From assembly GCA_947579605.1 (NCBI GenBank), contig OX388321.1, positions 22,683,614 through 22,747,613 on the forward strand: 64,000 nt of DNA, in the 5' to 3' direction. The DNA comes from Athripsodes cinereus. Taxonomy: Eukaryota; Arthropoda; Insecta; Trichoptera; Leptoceridae. Position 1 is the stretch's first letter; each line of letters starts with the position of its first letter. Positions 10,551 through 19,385 of the stretch are shown here, piece after piece. Both the position numbers and the translations under genes were made by a program. Below the pieces are notes generated by a model that worked only from the letters and a program-made list of their open reading frames with translations, had not been told where the DNA came from and did not search any database.

Positions 10551-11490
10551 TCCCATGAGTTGAGATAAATTAAAAAAACACAGTATGTAGTTAACTTCCA
10601 AATGACTTTAATTCTATCTATCTATCTATCTATCCATTCCCTCACGCCGTATCCCAAGTGGGGTAGGCAGAGAGAACGGAACGCCAATTAGATCTGTCCT
10701 TACATACTTCTTTCGCTTCTTCTACAGTCATACAATTTCTCATGCACTCACATCGGTTTCTTTAACTCAAAACACGGCCGTCCTTGAGAATTTGATCTAC
10801 ATGTTCAAGCCATGTAGTTCTCGGACGCCCGCGCTTCCTCACACCCCTCCTTTCAGCTAAGTATATCCTCTTTGTAATTCTTTCCTCTTCCATTCGTTCC
10901 ACATGACCAAACCATCTCAATTTATTTATACGCATTCTATCCACAAAACTCCTCTTGCATCCACTCATTCTTCTAATATCCTCTTTCCTCACTCTATCAC
11001 GCAACGTTTTACCAACCATCCTTCTCAGCGATCTCATCTCTACAGCATTTATTCCACTTTCGTCTTTCTTCAACCATGTCCACGTTTCACTTGCATGCAT
11101 TAGTGTCGGTACCAGGATGGTATTGTGCACTAGCAATTTTGCCATGTTCGACACATTGTCATTGCTGACAATGGGTCGAAGTTCGACTGAAAAAATGGGT
11201 CGACTTTAATTAACTTCGCTTTTTTTTATCCGGAGACTCGACTCGGATCACTTTCCAATAGTTTTTATTATCAATGAATTTTAATTACTTCCTTATCAAC
11301 ACGGGCTTCTCCCAACATTCTTTTGTTCAAATCTTATAAATGCTGCTTGTCATTATTTCTTATTTCACTTTTTACTGATAGCTTGATGATGGAGTCGAGT
11401 CTCCGAATACTAGCAAGTGAAATTGATAAAAGTCATTTGGAAGTTAACTACATACCTACTGTGTTTTTCCATTTATCTTGAACTGGACTT
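10551..11490. mobile_element. Inverted-repeat element enclosing an LA fragment
   Basis: The left arm 10551-10611 (with AACACAGTATGTAGTTAACT) is matched in inverted orientation by 11431-11490. A second inverted pair, CGGAGACTCGACTC and GAGTCGAGTCTCCG, lies at about 11231 and 11391. The LA fragment 10612-11159 lies between. The simplest reading is a fold-back DNA element into which a LINE end was inserted. Confidence 0.65.
10612..11159 (-). mobile_element. LINE group LA C-terminus, 130-codon open part plus tail
   Basis: The minus strand encodes MSNMAKLLVHNTILVPTL, HASETWTWLKKDE, then MVGKTLRDRVRKEDIRRMSG, RWFGHVERM, KRGRPRTTW and DQILKDGRVLS. It then meets TAA at 10762 where the copy at 33872 has AAG (K). 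Reading resumes past the stop through CMTVEEAKEV-like codons to a (TCTA)n tail (plus strand) at 10612-10635. The 5' end falls at ACAATGTCG, the same point as in 33872-34415. There is no RT domain. Confidence 0.85.
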
Positions 11491-11992
11491 CCAACAAGTA
11501 CCTACCTTCGGTCAATAACATCGAAATATCCCATGAGCTGAGTTTTAATTATGCCCCAATTCGATTTGACGCAAATCGTACAATACAGTGTTAGTTGTTA
11601 GTATTGGGCAAATATTTCTGCTTCCAAAAACCCTTTTTCTTTATCTTCCAGTGAGGCCATTTCTCTTATCACTCTCTTCCATATTGTTGGGTTTCACCAT
11701 TTAGACAATAATGAATTTTAGATTTATTGTTTTGAATTTATACGTTTTTTATAAGTATATTATCATTTCCAGCATGTTTTAATCTCCTTTTGTTTTTATC
11801 TGGATTTAGGCCCGGCTTCTCTCGGAGTTAAGCCGATAATTGACTGTGTATCTAAATCCCAGCGTCCTTACTTAAATATTACTAGTTCGGAATAACATTT
11901 GTACTATTTATTCTATCGGCTGTGAACCAATATTATTTTGTAATGACACATTTCTTATACACCTACACAAAATAGAAAATGTAAGGACTGTA
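11491..11992. other. Unassigned stretch
   Basis: No gene or repeat was recognised, apart from a short GC-richer patch near 11805-11850. Confidence 0.4.
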
Positions 11993-12150
11993 CAACTACG
12001 TGACTTGACCACGTGCATCAAATTCTCAATGATGCCGAATGTTGACTAAATAAATTACGTGCATGTGGAGGAAGCAAAAAAATATATCTAAGGATAGATC
12101 AATATTGCATTGTGTTCTCTCTACCTACTTAACATGGGATAAGGCGTGAT
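11993..12150 (+). mobile_element. LINE group LA, highly degenerate
   Basis: It retains TACGTGACTTGACCACGTG (TTWLDHVD), ATCAAATTCTCAA (QIL), GGATAGATCAATATT and a CTACCTACTTAACATGGGAT end. Several frameshifts are present. Confidence 0.65.
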
Positions 12151-12671
12151 GTGAGGTGTCTAGTCCGGGGTACTGCCGAATAAGGTAACTTTGTCATGAG
12201 TGTTAAATCTACATATATGTATATAACCTCAGGCAGCCCAGTAAGTAATTTCCAGAAACTGGGAGGTCCCGCAGAAGCAACATGAAGAGCCCGATAGACA
12301 AGGAGGTCCCAGTAAATGAAAAACTTGAGCACACCTACAGGTTAATATATAAAAATACAATCTTAAGAACAATGTGAACTTACACACTAAAGATCAAAGT
12401 AATAGAAACATTTTTAATAAAAAAAATAGTAAATTATAGGGGTCAAGAATATTAAATTAAACATGGCAATTCGTTGGTGAAAACGTCGGACGTATTAATT
12501 GGTATAAGCTTTTATGAAACAAAAAAACCGTATTAATTTACATTTTAAACATTGTTTACAATGTTAACACTGAATCATTTAGTAAAAATATAAATCAATT
12601 ATTTTCCTCTTAGCAATTCAGATAAGATCATTGAATAATATCATTTATATAACGATGTGTTTATTATTATC
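12151..12671. other. Unassigned stretch
   Basis: No gene or repeat was identified. One GC-richer patch lies near 12230-12310. Confidence 0.4.
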
Positions 12672-12778
12672 GGGTTAGTTGGAAGAAATCTCGCCCTCTG
12701 TATATTGATTGTATGAATGTATTTTTGTTTAAATTTACTCTTAACCAATGTAGGTCTAATAAAGAATAAATAAATGAA
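12672..12778 (+). mobile_element. LINE 3'-end remnant (tail only)
   Basis: It starts CGGGTTAGTTGGAAGAAATC, has a CGCCCTCTGTATATTG segment and ends AATAAAGAATAAATAAATGA. The arrangement matches 41405-41525 (minus) and 61622-61765 (plus). Confidence 0.6.
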
Positions 12779-12784
12779 AAATCT

Positions 12785-13007
12785 CTGTGTCGGTGTTTAG
12801 GTAATAGAATTCCATAGCGAATTATATAAAACAAAGGTTTAATTATACTATTCGATTTACTCACGAGAAAGACGTCTTTCGTCTTTCGTCTTGTTAGGAC
12901 ATTGTCAATCTCCAATTATACAAGGTAAGTTTGAGCTATTATGATTGACAATGTCCTAACATGTAATTATAATTTCTCTAGTCAATAAATCGATTAAAGA
13001 TTTGTTT
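12785..13007 (-). mobile_element. Fold-back MITE M2 copy
   Basis: The left end carries the family extension CTGTGTCGGTGTTTAGG then TAATAGAATTCCATA. Arms with GAAAGACGTC and AGGACATTGTCAATC face GATTGACAATGTCCTAACA. The right arm ends near TTTGTTTTATT without the extension, so this copy is in the opposite orientation to 7357-7576. Confidence 0.75.
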
Positions 13008-13055
13008 TATTGGTTTATAACAAAGTCCAGATATATCTTTTTAAAAAAAAAAAAA
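13008..13055 (+). mobile_element. SINE S2, 3' end only
   Basis: TTTTATTGGTTTATAAC, AAAGTCCAGATATATC and a poly(A) run match the S2 3' end. It abuts the end of an M2 copy. Confidence 0.6.
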
Positions 13056-13652
13056 ACTATTCACCAGACAGGAGCGATCACAGATTAAAGAGGATGATTA
13101 ATTTTACTTAACAAAATTTACTTTGTACAAAACAAATTACTTTGTACATAAAAGTGTAAGAACTAAACTTTCTGAGTGTTAGTATCATGGTTGAACATAA
13201 TAACATCATGTCGTATTTCAAACAGTGAGAAAATATTTCATACTTCTTAAGTGAGTATAAAATAAAAAAAAACTCTGGTTTGTTTACACACATTACCTAC
13301 ACCGACTTGTCTACATAAGTAGGTACAACATTATTATTATTATTATATTTTGATTTAAAAATACGCGAAACGCAGCGAAGTATAAAACAGAATACGGTTA
13401 GGGTGGTTTTTATGTAAACACGGTGTAAGTTAAGGGAGTATTTAATTTGCACGGTTTCCAATCCGAAAATTATTAAGCTGAACAGAAAGTATAAAAGTAT
13501 CGTCTTCTTCTTCTTCTTCATGGCACTGTCCCAACTTATTGCCGCTGAAGGCTGTTGAGATAGACTCTTCTCGTTCTGAGGTTTAGTATACATCTTTCAG
13601 TTCATGTGTATTTATAATAATATGTTTCTTATTTGTTTCCATCTGCTTTCAG

Positions 13653-13953
13653 TCTGGGTGGTCTGGGATATGATACGCTGATACACCGTCGGGATGTAGG
13701 TATATTGTGCGAGGCATTTTTTCAAACTCTTGAGTGGCTTTATAAGTAATCCAATGATTCTGAGTGAGTTTTGTATCTACGTCCCAGTATCGTTCAATCA
13801 TTCTCGACAGCATTTACTTTTTTACCCCCCTGGTAGCAGAACAAACATAATACCAAACTCTCCTGTCGGAAAGGCTATAAAATTGTTTAATAATTTGAAT
13901 GTTCACGTCGATATTTTCAACATAACATACAATGACTTTATCCCCGGCCCATA
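13653..13953 (+). mobile_element. LINE C-terminal fragment with frameshift (group LC)
   Basis: The first frame gives LGGLGYDTLIHRRDVGIL and EAFFQTLEW. After a shift near 13725 the second frame gives GFISNPMILSEF, YVPVSFNHSRQHLLFYPP, SRTNIIPNSPVGKAIKLFNN and VDIFNITYNDF. LGYD..HRRDV followed by RTN..NSP and DIFN is typical of the extreme C-terminus of insect non-LTR retrotransposons. It is cut on the right by the TTAA-flanked element. Confidence 0.75.
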
Positions 13954-13957
13954 TTAA

Positions 13958-14584
13958 GGGCCCCGTTTAGCAAAAACGGTAAAATATTCTATTTTCAACA
14001 AATTTGATATAAAAACTGCCAACACTTGTTGACCTTTGCGAACATATTGATTTGATAATATAAAAAATCAAATATTTATTACCAATATCAGCTTTTTAAT
14101 AAAAAATAAATAATACGCAGACTGACGAGATTTATTTAGGTAGGTACTCTTTGTTATATCAAAATACAAATTGATTGTAAAATATATATATTTTTTATTT
14201 ATCCTATCAAGCATATAAATACTATAGATTTTAGCAAACTTTTTTTACTTTACAAAAAATTTAGTTCATGTGGTGATTTTTGGTTTCTAAATATGAGAAA
14301 ATTTATAAAAATAATATTTTTTAAGTCGGTCAATATCCATGAAAAAAACAAAAAAAAATATTTTTTTTTGTTCTAAAATTGTAATAATTATCTACCTAAA
14401 TATTCTCAATATTAAAATAAATATATGAAAATTTGTAGTTAAAGTTAAAGTTTGATATTGGTAATTAATATTTGTTTTCATATTTTATCAAATCAAAATG
14501 TTCGTAGGATCAAGAAGTTTTGAGAGTTTGTGTACCAAACTTGTTGAAAATTGAATGTTTTATCGTTTTTGCTACAGGGGCCCC
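13958..14584. mobile_element. piggyBac-like fold-back MITE with TTAA ends
   Basis: TTAA at 13954-13957 and at 14585-14588 flank the element. The ends read GGGCCCCGTTTAGCAAAAAC and, reverse-complemented, GGGGCCCCTGTAGCAAAAAC. The inverted repeats extend about 130-150 bp inward through TTTTCAACAAATTTG and GCGAACATATTGATTTGATA. The centre is AT-rich with no ORF. The TTAA target and the terminal G/C run are characteristic of piggyBac-type transposition. Non-autonomous. Confidence 0.85.
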
Positions 14585-15121
14585 TTAAGATATAAAAAAG
14601 TAATAAATATTATTAACATATTTATAAATAAACATTATCAATACCTTCACATAGCTTCTTAAATACACAGATAAACAAAACGTTGCAAAACAAATCGTGT
14701 AAAATGGTTCAGGTATGTATTTGTATACTTTCAGGATTTATACATCTATTGTACATAGTTACATACATTCAACTTCGTGTTTACCTTACAGGAACTCTTT
14801 TCAGTAGATATACCTACCACATATTATATTTTATAATAATATATATCTCCCCGCTACTTGTTATTATTATTACGTTGGTAGGTATTATTTTATAAAATTC
14901 GGCATAAATTAAATAATAATAATAATACTTACATACTATGTAAGTAGTACTTATTTCAGATTCATCCGAAAGATATAGGAAATATTTTTACAAGAAATAA
15001 ATTATTGTTTAGATAATAACATATTATGTTAAGTGATAGATATATGTAGAGATCATTTTGATTTATGTAGAGATTTTTCTTATTGTTTGTGTTTTTATTA
15101 TTATTATTTTTGTTAGTGTTT
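14585..15121. other. Unassigned AT-rich stretch
   Basis: No gene or repeat was recognised. An in-frame open stretch at 14683-14895 is AT-driven and hydrophobic, without support. Confidence 0.4.
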
Positions 15122-15760
15122 AGTGTTAATGTGACGTGGTTAGATGAAAGAAATCACTATATTTTATTCACTGTGTCGCTATATAGGTAGTAGAATTCCA
15201 TATCGAAATAAATAAAACAAGCGTTTTATTCTACTAATGATTTATTCGATGAGAGAGACGTCTTCCCTTTTCACAAATTCACCTTATAAGAATATAACAA
15301 CAAATAGATAGGTTTAACCAGATTAGTATGATACACTATGTTTGTCCTTGTCACACAAATACATATAAATGTTGTTCTCCCTTTCGCATAGTAATTAGTG
15401 ATTTCTTAGAATTAGTTACTGATATTTTAATTAGTTACTGATATGATAATATTATACTATACCTACTCTCTTATTATTGTTATTGTAAATATTGTTTTTA
15501 TATATATGAATATTGTTGTATTTTTTAAATCAGATTGACAATGTCCTTATAAGACGAAAGACGTCTCTCTCATCGAATAAATCATTAGTAGAATAAAACG
15601 CTTGTTTTATTATTTATTTCGACTTTATTTTATACTTAGTGATGATCTCGCCACTGCATATCATCATATTTTTTTTTCTTATGTAAACTGATTTGTTGAT
15701 TTTGTTATGTAAATAAATGATGATGTGGAAGAAGAATAAAATAAATATATTATTTTATCA
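15122..15760 (+). mobile_element. LINE 3'-end family R3, interrupted by M2
   Basis: The left part has GACGTGGTTAGATGAAAG then AAATCACTA. The right part has AGTGATGATCTCGCCACTGC and an AATAAATGATGATG-rich end. The uninterrupted version is seen at 62745-62925 (plus) and 53276-53430 (minus). M2 separates the two halves. Confidence 0.7.
15168..15625 (-). mobile_element. Fold-back MITE M2, long copy nested in R3
   Basis: The left end is TCACTGTGTCGCTATATAGG then TAGTAGAATTCCATATCG, which is the one-sided extension. Arms with AACAAGCGTTTTATTCTAC and GATGAGAGAGACGTCTT face their complements at 15550-15620. TATTTTAT occurs at 15160-15167 and 15626-15633, a candidate 8-bp target duplication. The roughly 240-bp centre has no gene. 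The right end lacks the extension. Confidence 0.85.
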
Positions 15761-15896
15761 CATCTCGTGCATGAGTCCCTGGTGAAAAATAATATGTATA
15801 CCTATCACTCTTTTCTGTGAGTGTTCTAGTGTCCTGTAAAATGTAATGGTTTGTAAAACCTCACGTATAAGAACATGAAGAATATTCTATTATTAC

Positions 15897-16085
15897 TATT
15901 ACAACTATACCATCACGGTATATCCCACAAATGGGGTAGCTAGTAGACCAGCTTCATGTAATAAACACAAAAGCTATCTTCTCCATGCCGACGAAAAATT
16001 AAGACATTTAATATGGGTGGCAAACCTTATCACTGAATTCAAGATGTAAAATGTGCTTCTTTTTCTAACACCTGTCTTTTACTGA
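15897..16085 (+). repeat. Repeat A, best copy
   Basis: The order is ACCATCACGGTATATCCCAC, AATGGGGTAGCTAGTAGACC, AGCTTCATGTAATAAACAC, AAAAAATTAAGACATTTAA-like core, GGGTGGCAAACCTTATCAC, TGAATTCAAGATG and AACACCTGTCTTTTACTG. Twelve or more partial copies occur in both orientations. It has no ORF, no clear pol III box and no terminal repeats, so its class is unknown. Confidence 0.75.
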
Positions 16086-16253
16086 AAACGGTGGTTCATG
16101 GAAGATTATCGTAACACGAAAAGAAGAAGTAAAACAATAGATACCTACCCTACGCGAAAACAAAAGATACCTGGGCTTATGTTGCCAGTAAGTGTCTGTA
16201 TTGATAAATTGTGAAATATACATACGTAGGTAGAATCATTTGCGCAATCAGCA

Positions 16254-16460
16254 CAGAGGCCTGAGTCAACAACACACTTTCGTCTCACGTTCCCGCTCCG
16301 CTAGCGTTCGGGTGCAGACGATGTTGCAAGCAAGTGTCGATTTCGTTGCTAAGATACACAATAGTTACGAAAATTAACACTTTGGCGCACCATCGTCTGC
16401 ACCCGAACGCTTGCGGAGCGGGAACGTGAGACGAAAGTGTGTTGTTGACTCAGGCCTCTG
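16254..16460. mobile_element. Palindromic MITE M4, dimer copy 1
   Basis: The element is bounded by CAGAGGCCTGAGTCAA and TTGACTCAGGCCTCTG. Arms with ACACTTTCGTCTCACG and GTTCCCGCTCCG are inverted repeats of about 75-85 bp around a centre with TTCGTTGCTAAGATACACAA. It is 207 bp, the same length as copy 2. Confidence 0.88.
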
Positions 16461-16462
16461 GT

Positions 16463-16669
16463 CTGAGGCCTGCGTCAATAACACACTTTCACGTCACGTT
16501 CCCGCTCCGTTAACGTTCGAGTATAGACGAAGTTGCAAGCAAGTGTCAATTTCGTTGCTAAGATACACAATAGTTACGAAAATTAACACTTTGGCGCAAC
16601 ATCGTCTGCACCCGAACGCTAACGGAGCGGGAACGTGATGCGAAAGTGTGTTATTGACTCAGGCCTCTG
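16463..16669. mobile_element. Palindromic MITE M4, dimer copy 2
   Basis: A head-to-tail neighbour of copy 1 with only about 2 bp between. It starts CTGAGGCCTGCGTCAA and ends TTGACTCAGGCCTCTG. Arms and centre match copy 1 with scattered changes, for example GCTCCGTTAACGTTCG in place of GCTCCGCTAGCGTTCG. A third, solo copy lies at 51628-51828. Confidence 0.88.
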
Positions 16670-16926
16670 TAGTTTCTTTAATACAGGAGAGACAATGGTC
16701 ATGGTTGGGTCATATTTGGACAACGTTCCGTGATATTTGGCCAAAAAGAGTTCTGCCATTTTGTCCACAAGGTTTTTGACGGCCTGGACGTCCCTCTTTT
16801 ACAATACATAATAACTACGACAACGACATCAGAGCGTATCTGCGTCAATTGAGTCACTTGTTTTCAATGAAGTGAAAACAAGTGACTCAATTTACGCAGA
16901 GACGTTCTGTGCTCCTGGGAGATGTA
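16670..16926 (+). mobile_element. LINE group LB fragment with internal hairpin
   Basis: TACAGGAGAGACAATGGTCA, GGCCAAAAAGAGTTCTGCC, CGGCCTGGACGTCCC and TACGACAACGACATCAGAGC match the LB copy at 20610-20770, with decay. At 16841-16866 and 16873-16898 two 26-bp arms (TGCGTCAATTGAGTCACTTG... and its complement, one mismatch) form a hairpin with a 6-nt loop. No other LB copy has it, so it is an inverted duplication within this copy. Confidence 0.75.
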
Positions 16927-16950
16927 ACATATCATAACATGCACAGAAAA

Positions 16951-17227
16951 TTCACACATATCGAGCTATTTGGGAATTAAAAAAATAAATAAAAAATATT
17001 CCCAAATTACGATATGATATGAATCTTGTATTAGAATGGGTACTAACGCGACGAGACACATATAGTATACAATGCACTTTACACATATTACATATGCATG
17101 TAACACTCAGACCCAGGACAATTTGAAAAAGGTCATTCTTCATTCTTTATTTTGCCCTGGCCGGGAATCAAACCCGGGATCTCGTGACTCAAAGGCAAAA
17201 GCGTTACCTCTACACCACACCAGCCGG
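16951..17227 (-). mobile_element. tRNA-derived SINE S1, nearly full length
   Basis: On the minus strand the order is CACCGGCTGGTGTGGTGTAG, a B box GGTTTGATTCC (near 17165-17175), CCAGGGCAAAATAAAGAATG, GTTAGTACCCATTCTAATAC and TAGCTCGATATGTGTGAAT. An AAATAAATAAAAAA block with a repeated CCCAAAT interrupts the 3' part. It is mutated in the B box relative to 3516-3770. Confidence 0.8.
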
Positions 17228-17340
17228 TGACTTAATTGGGACGGTGACTTAATAGATGACTTAATTGAGACAGAGACGCTATGAATGGAGGGAGCTAGTT
17301 TCTGCCCTGTGCTCCCGAGGGAGATGCTGATGATGATGAG
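17228..17340 (+). mobile_element. LINE group LB 3' end
   Basis: GACTTAATTGAGACAGAGACG, then ATGAATGGAGGGAGCTAG, TTTCTGCCCTGTGCTCCCGA and the tail GATGATGATGAG match LB. The start holds three imperfect repeats of GTGACTTAATTG. It follows the S1 copy directly. Confidence 0.7.
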
Positions 17341-17739
17341 AATAATTTATTATATAATACATATATTTACATAGTTCTATTATTATACCTACCAACATAT
17401 TATGTGGGTTTATGTTCTGATTATATTATTTAGTATCTAAGCTTTTAAGGTACTCTGCATAATATTTACTGAAGTAAGTCGGATGTATGTAAGTTTTACC
17501 TCAACTGTGATGTTTTAAGCTGAGCTTGTTATTCGTACCTACAAAAGGAAGAGCTGGGCTTTAATATTATATTATAGTGGCTTAACCCAGGATCAAGCTT
17601 TAACAACGAGTACCTACACAGATACTAAGTTCTTTTTACAAACGTAAGCCATGTTTGGTAGTTTTCAGTTATTACGTAGATACGAATAATATTGAATACA
17701 TATCACAGAAATGAGACATTTATTATTTTGAAATTAGCG

Positions 17740-17773
17740 ATGAGGCATCAAAAAATTAAGACATTCGAGATGG
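17740..17773 (+). repeat. Repeat A, left half of a split copy
   Basis: GCGATGAGGCATCAAAAAAT then TAAGACATTCGAGATGG is the repeat A core. It continues at 18003 after a 229-bp insertion. Confidence 0.65.
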
Positions 17774-18002
17774 CTCTTTCTGTCGTGTCTGGGGGACCTC
17801 CCGGAGCTCTCAGGTTCTCTAGAACCTCTAGGTTCATTGGATGTTTCGAAGGTGCTGGGATGGGCTTGGGCTGGGGGGGGGGGAAGAGTGTTCCAAATAA
17901 TACTGCATTTATGCCTGTAATAGGGCACCATGTAATTTTCTTCAGTGTTTCGGTTTTAACCTTTATGTTGTGCCTGTTGACGTATGATAAATAAATAAAT
18001 AA
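17774..18002 (+). mobile_element. 229-bp insertion in repeat A, probable retroposon
   Basis: Removing it joins GATGG to GTGGC, as in intact repeat A copies (GATGGGTGGC). It is less AT-rich than its surroundings, has an 11-G run near 17873-17883 and ends in a (AAAT)n tail, TGATAAATAAATAAATAA. The tail suggests a 5'-truncated LINE or a SINE. No family was recognised. The open frame inside it has no domain. Confidence 0.7.
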
Positions 18003-18080
18003 GTGGCAAAACTCATCACTGAATTTAAGATATAAAATGTATTTATTTTTCAAACACTTACATTTGACAAGACACTCGAT
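18003..18080 (+). repeat. Repeat A, right half of the split copy
   Basis: GTGGCAAAACTCATCACTG, AATTTAAGATATAAAATG and CAAACACTTACATTTGAC match the 3' part of 15897-16085. Confidence 0.65.
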
Positions 18081-18332
18081 TACTTACGGAAAAGTGCGAG
18101 ACCAATTCTAAGTCGGGTGCTCTACAAAACAGAGAATTGTGATTGGATTTTAAAATTATATTTGGCCAATGTCCAATAGAATTCTGTAGTTATACAAAAA
18201 AGTCTTCTTGACTTCTCCTAAAAGTATTTTTTTTTTAAATTTTACACAAGTCAAATAGTGCCATGATGATTGGATTAGAACTTATTTATTCATCGTGTCG
18301 AAACCCTGAAAAAAAAACAATCAAACTGATCT

Positions 18333-18596
18333 CTAGTACTGTGCAAAACGCACAGCAGGTGGAGATGCGTCCAAAATATCCTCCATAGTGCAAGTGACAG
18401 GGCACAATGGACACTCCAACAAGTGTGGCATAGTCTGTGCTGCACCACAGTCACATGCTCCGGATTCGTCCTGTAGGAAGCCCCATCGTTCTCTATTGTC
18501 GCGGCAGTTTCCCTCACCAGATCTCAGTCGATTTAGGGATTTCCATGTCCCATAGTCAAGATCGCCTCCTGCAGCAAGGTGTTCTTGGGCTAGGAA
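18333..18596 (-). mobile_element. LINE C-terminal fragment with CDCG..HLLECP motif (group LD)
   Basis: The minus strand reads without a stop for about 87 codons: FLAQEHLAAGGDLDYGTW, KSLNRLRSGEGNCRDNRERW, DESGACDCGAAQTMPHLLEC, PLCPVTCTMEDILDASPPA, then AQY and stop. LNRLR.G.G.C, CDCG..QTM.HLL.CP and the closing CT.ED pattern are the cysteine-rich C-terminus of a widespread insect non-LTR retrotransposon group. The frame is intact but lacks RT and any start, so it is a 5'-truncated insertion. A short 3'UTR ends in GATGAATAAATAAG (minus). Confidence 0.85.
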
Positions 18597-18599
18597 AGT

Positions 18600-19139
18600 A
18601 GATTAGAACTAGAAATATGTTTTAAATTTCGTTAGTTAACGATTAACAGATTAAAGAGCTTATGCCCAACGTTGAAAAAATTCAATATGTTTAAGCTCGG
18701 CATACCACCGTAATTCTTACTAATGATGATAAAATTATTAATACAATCCACCTGAGAATTGAACCCGGATTAACAGTATTATTTAGACAAACATAATTAT
18801 TAATGACAAGTTATTTGTAATACTTACCTAACAATTATTATTATTTATTACCAAACAACTCGTTCTCAAAACATCTATGTATGCTTTATTTGTATAGTCT
18901 AAATAATATGCAGGTTAATTATGTTATTAATTATAATCTCTTGAAATATTATATTAGCTCCAGAAGATGTCGTAACACGTGCAAATGAATAAATAAATAA
19001 ATGTTTATCGGTGTCAAAAAATATGTTACTACTAAATATGATCTAATCGTTTTGTTTTCTTTCTTCGAGACACAGAAATAAATAGATGCTCTGTGGTCTC
19101 AAACCGATACCATGTGTAGTTAGTATATTCCATTTTTTT
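18600..19139. other. Unassigned AT-rich stretch
   Basis: A (AAATA)n-type run lies near 18988-19000, possibly a LINE tail. No gene was seen. Confidence 0.4.
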
Positions 19140-19352
19140 GATTTAACGATTTCGAGGAGACCACCTGAGTATGTAGGCAATAAAGCACGATATATCGAGG
19201 TTACCAGCAAGAGGCCAAGAGGAAGGTCAAATGCTAGTAGTGAGACAAGACATGCAGAACTGCTATCTTTCCATGAGGATGTTCTCGACAGAACCAAGTG
19301 GCGAAATGAAACAAGAAAGTCATGTTCAGACCGCACTACCATGTGGAACTAA
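19140..19352 (+). mobile_element. LINE C-terminal fragment (group LE), open frame
   Basis: The frame reads ISRRPPEYVGNKARYIEV, SKRPRGRSNASSE, HEDVLDRTKWRNETRKS and CSDRTTMWN, then a stop. RPRGR, D.LDRTKWR..TRK and a closing TTMWN resemble the closing segment of insect LINEs with EDALDRTKWR. The arginine of GRPR...RW is replaced. About 70 codons are open without any RT. It is inactive. Confidence 0.7.
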
Positions 19353-19385
19353 TAAGTGCCTAAGGAGAAGATGAAGAATAATCTA

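Noticed and set aside
13500..13530. LF LINE tail (CTT repeat plus CATGGCACTGTCC)
   Set aside because: The similarity to the 19386 and 32214 ends is limited to the microsatellite and a few bases.
17692..17994. 100-codon open frame with a glycine-rich middle
   Set aside because: It spans the junction of repeat A and the 229-bp insertion, so it cannot be one gene. The glycine run comes from the G homopolymer.
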